This document shows positions 57,606 to 64,000 of a stretch of 64,000 nucleotides of DNA, in pieces. The position numbers were made by a program, and so were the translations under genes. Below the pieces are notes generated by a model that worked only from the letters and a program-made list of their open reading frames with translations, made no database searches and was not told where the DNA came from. Source of the stretch: Acidobacteriota bacterium (GTDB lineage: Bacteria > Acidobacteriota > Blastocatellia > Pyrinomonadales > Pyrinomonadaceae); assembly GCA_016716435.1 (NCBI GenBank), contig JADJWI010000003.1, forward strand, positions 868,001 to 932,000, written 5' to 3'. How positions within the stretch are numbered: position 1 is the stretch's first letter; each line of letters starts with the position of its first letter.

Positions 57606-59299
57606 TACTGTCGGTCGCGTCGTCGTTCGATGATCTCCTGCGTGTTGCGGGGGATCGCGCTATAGAAATCGTGGCCGGTCATCACCTCGACCGCATCTAC
57701 CGTGACCCGGAAGTTCCGCCACGGCGAGCCTTGGTTCACCGGCGGGAAGTTCGGGACTATGATGCCGAATGCCCGCGTCGCTTTGCTCACCCGCTGTAGA
57801 TCGTTGCTGCCGTTCGGGAGGATAAGCACGACCTTCCAAGTATATTGCGGCACGACGATCTGGCCCGAGGCGATGGTGCCGATATTGCCGTGAACACCCG
57901 AAATAATGTAGAGCTCATTGCCTTGGGTGGCGAGCGAACGCGTGTAGATCTCAAAATCATTCCACGGGCCCTGATTGTTTGCACCAAGCTGCGGGACCAT
58001 GTTGGTCATCAGGAACGTCGCCGAGTTGTCGGCAACCGACCGCGTCCGGTCGCCCGATGGGCACATATGCCCGCGGTCGTAGCCGGAGCCTGAATAATCA
58101 AAGTCCTGCACTTGATACCAGCCTGCGGGCAAGGTCGTATCTGGGCGATAATCGTCCTGCCGGTCGGCCGTGCCGACCCATGTGCTGTCCAGCCGCCAGG
58201 CGACCCAGTTTGCCGTTGCCTTGCTTCGATTGTAAGAGAGCGAGTACTGCGGCTTGATCATCAGGTAATTGTTCTGGTTCGCGGCATCGGCCGTTGCATT
58301 GCTCGGATTTCCGAATAGCAGCGGGTCGTCATTAGGCAGCGGCGCATTGACCGTAAGAATCACTTGAACCGGAACAACGCGACCCTGAAGGTCCGCCGCC
58401 GCACCGGCGATCGGTGCCGGCCCGCCGGAGGTGCCGGGTGCGATCGTCGCTAGGAACGAAAAAATGTTGTCGCCCGCGGTCTGGTCGCCATTCGTACCGT
58501 TGTCAAAAAACGTCTGGCTCGCCACTCCGCCGATCGACTGCAGGTTTGCGGCCACGGTAATGTTCGTGCTCGGTGGCGTTGTGGCCGGAACTACCGTGAC
58601 GGTCAAAAGCGTCGTGCCGCCGGGCGCTACGGTTGTCGGGTTTGCGTTCATCGCCGCGAAGAGCGTCGTTCCACCGCCCGCGCAAGTTATAACTGTCGTC
58701 GAATTCCGCGGAGCCGAAGGGACAACATTCAGAAAATCGTTTGCGTTATTGTCCGTGTCATGGCAGCCATTCTCTTTCCGGGCCTGGCTGTTGTTGTTTC
58801 CCGGGATCGAGGTTACGACCCCTTCAACGAAAATGTTCGTCGCCGAGCCCCAACCGACGGAATCGATGATCGCCCCGGTGTCTGTGGAACCTTGGCGAAT
58901 CGCTATGCCGCCGCCATTTGCTCCCATCGAGCGGACCGTCGGGTCGTAGGTCTTGTCCGGCGCGACGCCGCCGTCGTAGCTGTTCTGCGCCGCGATCAAG
59001 TAAAACTGTCCGGGTTGCAGAATGGTCGAGCTGGCCCACTCAGCCATCGGCGAGCCATCGGTCGTCCCGGTCGCCGAGCGGTAAACGACCTTGTAGTTGA
59101 TAAGGTCAACCGCCGTCGAACTTGTATTGTGGATCTCGATGAACTCGTCGTTTGCGGAACCGCCGCCGGCCTGAAATTGGCTGACAACAAGATTTGGCGA
59201 GATCGCTATTGCTACCGATTCAGCCTGCGGCCGGTCGAAGGGCGCAATAAAAAGCCCGAAAACGGCCGCAAAAATACCAAAGATAAGAAAACTGCGCAT
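57605..59299 (-). CDS. Secreted lamin-tail domain and DNA/RNA non-specific endonuclease
   Basis: A 564-residue exported protein. The signal peptide (RSFLIFGIFAAVFGLFIAP) is followed by a lamin-tail domain (about residues 30-180, VVSQFQAGGGSANDEFIEIH, then VDSVGWG-like strand and GCHDTDNNAND), a middle Thr/Pro-rich beta domain, and a nuclease domain (from about residue 330). The catalytic His is in SGYDRGHMCPSGDR and the metal-site Asn region is TNMVPQLGANNQGPWNDFE. The LTD part often anchors secreted nucleases to the surface. The gene overlaps the following nuclease by one base. Confidence 0.9.
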   Translation of the reverse strand: MRSFLIFGIFAAVFGLFIAPFDRPQAESVAIAISPNLVVSQFQAGGGSANDEFIEIHNTSSTAVDLINYKVVYRSATGTTDGSPMAEWASSTILQPGQFYLIAAQNSYDGGVAPDKTYDPTVRSMGANGGGIAIRQGSTDTGAIIDSVGWGSATNIFVEGVVTSIPGNNNSQARKENGCHDTDNNANDFLNVVPSAPRNSTTVITCAGGGTTLFAAMNANPTTVAPGGTTLLTVTVVPATTPPSTNITVAANLQSIGGVASQTFFDNGTNGDQTAGDNIFSFLATIAPGTSGGPAPIAGAAADLQGRVVPVQVILTVNAPLPNDDPLLFGNPSNATADAANQNNYLMIKPQYSLSYNRSKATANWVAWRLDSTWVGTADRQDDYRPDTTLPAGWYQVQDFDYSGSGYDRGHMCPSGDRTRSVADNSATFLMTNMVPQLGANNQGPWNDFEIYTRSLATQGNELYIISGVHGNIGTIASGQIVVPQYTWKVVLILPNGSNDLQRVSKATRAFGIIVPNFPPVNQGSPWRNFRVTVDAVEVMTGHDFYSAIPRNTQEIIERRRDRQ

Positions 59300-59392
59300 A
59301 ATAAAGGCTTGCTTAAAGTATTGGGGCAAGAATCATTTGTAGCATATCCGATACGAGAAAAGCATTATTGAAGGAACAGATTTAGGTGCTAA

Positions 59393-60667
59393 TTAACTTC
59401 CTTGCGGTTTGTCGCGTCGATCGGAAAGGCGGGCGATCCGCTCGATAAGGAAGCGGCGGATGACGGTGTTATCCGTGAGTGCCAGGGCCTTGGTGAACGC
59501 AGCTTCGGCATCGGCCGAGCGGCCGGATGCGGCGAGGAAGTGTCCGCGGGTTGTTTGGTAGAGATAGAACCGCTCAAGCCGTCCGTCTGCAAAGCGAGTG
59601 TCGAGTTCGCCGAGGGCACGTTCTGCGCCCTCGATCTTCGCCAAAACGATCAGCCGGTTGAGCTCGACGACGTCGGAATATCTTCGTCGCTGGAGCTCGT
59701 CGTAGCAGGCGAGAATTCGCGGCCAATCGGTCTCCGCAAAGCTCGGGGCAAGCGTGTAGATACCGGCGATCTCAGATTCGAGATGATATTCGGTACGCTC
59801 GTCGCCGCTGGCCGAACGGTGAAGATGCTTCACGCCATGTTCGGCAAGGTGCATGTTCCAGCGGCTTCGGTCCTGATCCTCAAGCAGCACGAGATCGCCG
59901 GCGTCGTTGGTTCTCGCGGGTAGCCTCGCCGCCTGCAAGTAAAAAAGCGCAGCAAGAGCATGGACCTTCGGCGTGCTCGTCTCCGGTGAACGCAAGAGCA
60001 TCTCCGCGAGCCGGATCGCCTCAAAACACATGTCGCTGCGAAAAAGATCGTCGCCCGAGGTCGCTCCGAAGCCTTCATTGAACATCAGATACAGGACGCG
60101 AAGCACGGCATCGAGCCTTCCGGGCAATTCGCGTGGCGACGGCAATTCGGGAAAGCTCGCGTCCTCGCGAAGCCGCTTTTTCGCCCGCGTCAACATCTTC
60201 GCGACCGCCTCGTCGTTCGAGAGAAACGCCCGGGCGATCTCCTGCACGCTAAAGCCGCCGACTATCTTTAGCGTCAGGGCGACCCGCGAATCCGCCGCGA
60301 TCGCCGGGCTGCAGCAGGCGAAGATCATCCGCAATTCATCATCGGCAAGATCCGCGAACGCATTCCGGTCTTCTATGGCCGGTAGGTCGAAGCCATCTTC
60401 CGCATCGAGCCCGACGCTTTTGTTGTTTCGCCGCAGATCATCGATGACTTTGTTCCGCGCCGTCTGGATCAGCCAAGCCGAAGGGTTCTCCGGAATGCCG
60501 AACGGCCATTTCCGCATTGCGGCGATCATCGCTTCCTGAACGGCGTCCTCGATCAGCTCGAGCTTATCGATACCAAATGTCCGAGACAAAAGAGAGACCA
60601 TCTGCCCGGCCCTTTGGCGAAACAGATGGTCTATCGTCTCGTGTACGTTCGCGTCGTTTGTGTCCAT
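59393..60667 (-). CDS. ECF42-type RNA polymerase sigma factor (DUF6596)
   Basis: A 424-residue sigma factor, much longer than ordinary ECF factors. Region 2 is RQRAGQMVSLLSRTFGIDKL through VQEAMIAAMRKWP; region 4 ends in QEIARAFLSNDEAVAKMLTR; then DUF6596 (RVLYLMFNEGFGATSG) and a C-terminal TPR-like part. This architecture belongs to ECF42, in which the C-terminal extension takes the place of an anti-sigma factor. It starts four bases after the stop of a DGPF protein, its usual partner. The ATG at 60667 is chosen over 60715 because of that arrangement. Confidence 0.9.
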   Translation of the reverse strand: MDTNDANVHETIDHLFRQRAGQMVSLLSRTFGIDKLELIEDAVQEAMIAAMRKWPFGIPENPSAWLIQTARNKVIDDLRRNNKSVGLDAEDGFDLPAIEDRNAFADLADDELRMIFACCSPAIAADSRVALTLKIVGGFSVQEIARAFLSNDEAVAKMLTRAKKRLREDASFPELPSPRELPGRLDAVLRVLYLMFNEGFGATSGDDLFRSDMCFEAIRLAEMLLRSPETSTPKVHALAALFYLQAARLPARTNDAGDLVLLEDQDRSRWNMHLAEHGVKHLHRSASGDERTEYHLESEIAGIYTLAPSFAETDWPRILACYDELQRRRYSDVVELNRLIVLAKIEGAERALGELDTRFADGRLERFYLYQTTRGHFLAASGRSADAEAAFTKALALTDNTVIRRFLIERIARLSDRRDKPQGS

Positions 60668-60671
60668 CGCG

Positions 60672-61025
60672 TCAGGACATTTGTTCGATCTCTCGCATCT
60701 CGATCCAGCCGCCATATTTCAGGTGCGGGCAGCCGCTTGCGACCTCGGCCGCTTCGCTGTAGTCGGCTGCGTCGATTGTATAAAAGCCGCCGACGATCTC
60801 TTTGGCCTCGGTGTATGGGCCGTCGGTGACGCGAAACTCCTCGCCAAAACCGCGAAGGTGCTTCCCGCCTTCGTCGCGGAGTTTTTCGCCGCCGACAAGC
60901 CTGTTCTCGGAAGCGAGCTTTGCTGACCAGGCGACGTATTCATTGATAACGGCCTCAATGGCCTCGGGCGATAGCCCTGAAAAATCCGACGGCTGTTCGT
61001 GAAGTAAAAGCATGTAGTGTGGCAT
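60672..61025 (-). CDS. YCII/DGPF domain protein, ECF42 partner
   Basis: A 117-residue YCII-related protein. MPHYMLLLHEQP opens it, the DGPYTEAKE motif (the DGPF signature) lies near residue 72, and GGFYTIDAADYSEA follows. AAGGAGAA sits before the ATG at 61025. DGPF proteins are regularly encoded beside ECF42 sigma factors and may be the signal-linked partner or target; the biochemical role is not settled. Confidence 0.9.
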   Translation of the reverse strand: MPHYMLLLHEQPSDFSGLSPEAIEAVINEYVAWSAKLASENRLVGGEKLRDEGGKHLRGFGEEFRVTDGPYTEAKEIVGGFYTIDAADYSEAAEVASGCPHLKYGGWIEMREIEQMS

Positions 61026-61131
61026 ATTGTTCTCCTTGTTGTTTTCGCTTTGAGCGGATGTCCCGCTTTCACCACATAAACGAACAGCGACGCCCGAAAT
61101 GGACATCGTACGCGAAAAAATTATTGACCCA

Positions 61132-61485
61132 TCAATCAGTGATGATCCGGAGGGCTTTGAGGACCTTTTCCGGGTCGTCGCTGGCCCGGACGGGTTCTGA
61201 CCCGTCGCCCGTCGCGCCGTGATCGACCCATGCCAGCATCATTCCGGCGTCGGTTGCGAGTAGCGAAAGCTTCCGGCCACTTTTATCCTGTAGCGAATCA
61301 AGGATCTTTGTGATCTGTTCGGTTGCTTCGGCTAACTGTTTGTCGTGAAACTCCGAATGTTCAGCCTTCGCAAGTTTCGCATGAAAGCATGACGAGCTCC
61401 CGTTCATGCAAATGACCGTTGTTTGGTATGCAGAAAACTCGCAGTTTCTTCCGCTACATCCGGAGACCAGTTCTTCGTTTGTCAT
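61132..61485 (-). CDS. Hypothetical Cys-containing protein
   Basis: A 117-residue protein with four or five Cys residues in the first 35 positions (SGCSGRNCEF, VICMNGSSSCFH), then a helical part (KLAKAEHSEFHDKQLAEATE). The Cys layout could hold a metal or disulfides, but no known family was recognised. No signal peptide. It is placed between the ECF42 pair and the kinase on the same strand; no direct link is seen. Confidence 0.55.
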   Translation of the reverse strand: MTNEELVSGCSGRNCEFSAYQTTVICMNGSSSCFHAKLAKAEHSEFHDKQLAEATEQITKILDSLQDKSGRKLSLLATDAGMMLAWVDHGATGDGSEPVRASDDPEKVLKALRIITD

Positions 61486-61559
61486 TTTTAGTCTTGTTAC
61501 TACCGTCCGGCCACAGGGACGGGACTCTTAATCGAAGGAGCGATTTGTTTGATCTCAGT

Positions 61560-64000
61560 CTATTCCGAAAAGGTGACGCGGACAACATTCGCGATCGTGT
61601 GCCCTCTTGAAAATGCGATGGCCCCGGTTCGATAGTCAACAGCGAGGCTGAAAATGGAATCGCTTTCGAAACTCGAGATCTGTGTCGGATTCCCGCCTGC
61701 TATCGGTTGCGAGGCTAGTTGGTGAGTGGCAGTGGTCCGGTCAATATAGATGACCGACTGCCCATCTGCCGACCAAGAGAAATTCCGTGTTCCGGCGATC
61801 TGCGGATAACCGAGAAACTTCGGGTCGCCACCATTGATATCGACGAGCGCAAGCTCTCGCGTTCCACCCTCTTCCTGCCGGCAGACGGCTAGAATCTGCT
61901 TAGAATCAGGTGAAATGCTCGGCCGCTCGCATTCGAACTGTCGCTCCGTCAGGCGAACGGGTTCGCCGCCCGCGACGGGCACTTTCCAGAGTGAAAACCG
62001 TTCACCCTTATCGAACGAGGCATACACGATCCACCGCCCGTCGGGAGTGATCCGCGGATCTGTTGCCCACTCTGAGTTTGGTGTCAACAGGGCTGTCTCT
62101 TTGTTGTCGAGGGTTCGCAAGGCGATCTGAGGTTCCTTGCCTTCGTTGAACATATATGCGAGTTGGCTGCCATCCGGTGAGACGGCCGGAAAAAGGTATT
62201 TACCGGGACCGATGACGACCGGCTTACGCTCGCGTCCGTCCCGGTTTATCCGCCAAATGGATTGACGTGCACGCTCTCTGACAGAAAAGAAAATGTCGCC
62301 ATTCGGTGCGAAAGCGATCCCTGACATTCCCTCGTCAAGCCCTACGTCCGCGGTCAACTGTGTGGCCGCATTTCCACTCGCAGGGTCGAGTTTCCAAATG
62401 TTCGCCCTACGAAGGAACTGAACCGTCGCAAGCGTTTTGCCGTCGGAGGAGACGCTGACGGAGAAATAATCGTTGGCGTCGTTCGTTACCCGCTGAAGTT
62501 CACGGTCGCGATACGAAAGCCGCCAGATCTGTGAGATCTCGGATTCGCGATCACGAGCGCTCATAAAGATGTTGCGTCCGTCGGCACTCAAGGTGAAGCC
62601 TGAGATCATCAGCCAACGTCTGGGGTCAAGTTCGCTGATCTTCGCATCGCCTACCGTTATTTCGTTGAGATAATAGAGCCCGGAACTTCGCTCGAATGCA
62701 ACGGCAAGAAGTTTATCTCCGCTTGGGAACCACTCGGCGTATAGCCACTGATCGCCGTTCTCGGGCCGGACAAGCCGAGCCGCTGAGGAACCGTCCGGGT
62801 TAGCAGTAACAAGGTAACCATCGTCGTCGATGTAGGCGATCATCGACGCATCTCGTCTGAATCCTACGCGAGATCTCACGCCATTTGCGACTACCTGCGA
62901 TATGCCGCCGAGAACCGGGACGCGGTAGAGGCCGTTCGAGCCATTTTCGTTGATCGCAGTGTAATAGACGAAGTTTCCGTCGCTCGAAAACGCCATGCCG
63001 CGATGCCGCAAGCGTTCAGGTGTTGTGATCTGAATGTTCGCCTTTGTTTCGACCTGCCGATACCAGAGGCTTTCCATCCCATTCTCGGAAATTGCGTAAA
63101 CGATATATTTTCCGTCCGGTGATACCGCGACCTGGTCACCAATGACATTCCCGCTTGTTGTCACTTTCTCAAGCTGTATATTCCCAAATGCTTGCGTAGC
63201 CTGCTTGGGGCTGACGAAGTTCTGGAGGCCGAGGAAGAGCCCGCCGATCACGGCCGCGAAAAGAAGTATCGAACCGAACGCTCGTCCCGGATGGATCGCG
63301 ACCTCATTGGCGATGAATCCGGTGATGGTGCTCGTATCGTAGTGTGAATGGCCGCCGGTATCGGGGCGAAGAAGCGTATCGCCCGTAACCTTCGCAACGC
63401 TCGGGTCGCTGATCATTGCCAGCCGCTGCGACGAAGAAGCGGTCACGCCGAGCGACGGCATTATGTCCTTAAGATCTGCCAGCAGTTCACGGGCGGATTG
63501 GTAACGCTCGTCGCGATCCTTTCTGAGGCACTTGCGGACCAATACCTGAAGGTCGTGCGGCGTCTGCGGAGCAATCGCGGAAAGCGGTTCGGGCTCCTTG
63601 TAAATTATCGAGGCTATTACATCTACGTAATTCTCGCCCGAGAAGGGCAGACGGCCTGAGAGCATCTGGTAAAGCAAAGTGCCGAAGCTGAAGATATCGG
63701 AGCGGCCGTCAACTATCCGGCCGCGGGACTGCTCGGGCGACATGAATGAGGCCGTGCCGAGAATCATTCCGGGATTAGTTCGGTGTGCAACGGTCTCGGC
63801 ATCGGGGTCGGAACTGCCGTCGTTTTCCGTCAGCTTGACCAGCCCGAAGTCGAGCACCTTCACGAGCCCGTCCGGCCGGATGATGATGTTGTCCGGCTTC
63901 ACGTCGCGGTGGACGACGCCGGCTTCATGTGCGGCCGCAAGTGCACCCGCGACCTGTATTGCGATATCGACAACGGTCGACATCTCAAGCCGCTTGTTGC
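61560..64000 (-). CDS. Ser/Thr protein kinase with TolB-like propeller, N-terminus outside window
   Basis: The frame runs off the window end, so the N-lobe (ATP-binding loop and Lys) is missing here. Visible are the catalytic loop HRDVKPDN, the DFG motif (VLDFGLVKL), the activation-segment SFMSPEQSRG and the RSDIFSFGTLLYQML helix, then a juxtamembrane part, one TM helix (about 63225-63290, SILLFAAVIGGLFLGL) and a C-terminal extracytoplasmic beta-propeller with WD40/TolB-type units (FAPNGDIFFSV, SPDGSQLAYMF, TPDGRWIVYAS, SADGQSVIYID). This is the common acidobacterial receptor-kinase form; the propeller presumably senses an external ligand. Confidence 0.92.
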   Translation of the reverse strand, partial: NKRLEMSTVVDIAIQVAGALAAAHEAGVVHRDVKPDNIIIRPDGLVKVLDFGLVKLTENDGSSDPDAETVAHRTNPGMILGTASFMSPEQSRGRIVDGRSDIFSFGTLLYQMLSGRLPFSGENYVDVIASIIYKEPEPLSAIAPQTPHDLQVLVRKCLRKDRDERYQSARELLADLKDIMPSLGVTASSSQRLAMISDPSVAKVTGDTLLRPDTGGHSHYDTSTITGFIANEVAIHPGRAFGSILLFAAVIGGLFLGLQNFVSPKQATQAFGNIQLEKVTTSGNVIGDQVAVSPDGKYIVYAISENGMESLWYRQVETKANIQITTPERLRHRGMAFSSDGNFVYYTAINENGSNGLYRVPVLGGISQVVANGVRSRVGFRRDASMIAYIDDDGYLVTANPDGSSAARLVRPENGDQWLYAEWFPSGDKLLAVAFERSSGLYYLNEITVGDAKISELDPRRWLMISGFTLSADGRNIFMSARDRESEISQIWRLSYRDRELQRVTNDANDYFSVSVSSDGKTLATVQFLRRANIWKLDPASGNAATQLTADVGLDEGMSGIAFAPNGDIFFSVRERARQSIWRINRDGRERKPVVIGPGKYLFPAVSPDGSQLAYMFNEGKEPQIALRTLDNKETALLTPNSEWATDPRITPDGRWIVYASFDKGERFSLWKVPVAGGEPVRLTERQFECERPSISPDSKQILAVCRQEEGGTRELALVDINGGDPKFLGYPQIAGTRNFSWSADGQSVIYIDRTTATHQLASQPIAGGNPTQISSFESDSIFSLAVDYRTGAIAFSRGHTIANVVRVTFSE

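Overview
The window looks like a chromosomal stretch of an Acidobacteriota bacterium, probably of the Blastocatellia/Pyrinomonadaceae type. This is an inference from style, not from a marker gene: base composition is moderately GC-rich, there is a Ser/Thr kinase fused to a TolB-like propeller, many orphan secreted or lipoprotein genes carry short signal peptides, there is an ECF42-type sigma factor with its DGPF partner, and a membrane pyrophosphatase is present. No rRNA, tRNA, CRISPR array or prophage was seen.

Layout. Positions 1-6750 hold a run of plus-strand genes: small secreted proteins of unknown role (one with a TonB C-terminal domain, one GerMN domain), a solitary SRA-like protein, a secreted S9 peptidase and a GNAT acetyltransferase. 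From 6750 to 13750 come a TPR protein, tyrS, a metallophosphoesterase overlapping a CDP-alcohol phosphatidyltransferase, a lipoprotein, a 3D-domain protein and a PilZ protein. From 13880 to 22690 come a saccharopine dehydrogenase-like gene, a small minus-strand pair, a frameshifted lipoprotein gene, an 800-base non-coding mosaic of short tandem words, a penicillin acylase-family hydrolase, an ECF sigma factor and a class V aminotransferase. From 22825 to 29510 come lepB, carA, a frameshifted gene, an ABC-F ATPase (carA, the broken gene and the ABC-F gene are directly abutted), a kinase remnant and hppA. From 29700 to 32000 there is a second, inverted copy of the word mosaic, interrupted by an IS3-family element with a frameshifted transposase, then a gene remnant and a string of hairpins.

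From 32038 to 45600 come a DUF3142 gene coupled to an 875-residue TPR membrane protein, a HerA/YjgR-like ATPase, an ASCH-like protein next to a REP-associated (Y1, HUH) transposase, a DUF2867 oxidoreductase, a NamZ-like muramidase and a tandem DUF1508 protein. From 45860 to 48800 there is a peroxide-response block: a Fur/PerR regulator with a perfect 7-1-7 operator over its own -10 box, a 2-Cys peroxiredoxin and a thioredoxin-fold protein. From 48870 to 59300 come dapF, rlmN, pgeF, acpS and three predicted secreted nucleases, two of them in one operon. The window closes with the ECF42 pair and a truncated Ser/Thr kinase.

The strongest unexplained signals are: (i) a non-coding element of about 0.7 kb, built from 7-9 bp tandem words, present twice in inverted orientation with its modules in the same order, one copy split by the IS; (ii) a hairpin-rich intergenic repeat family, in a window that also has a REP-type transposase; (iii) TANNNT -10 boxes only 7-13 bases upstream of at least nine start codons, suggesting leaderless transcripts; and (iv) several single-base frameshifts whose downstream frames remain clearly coding.
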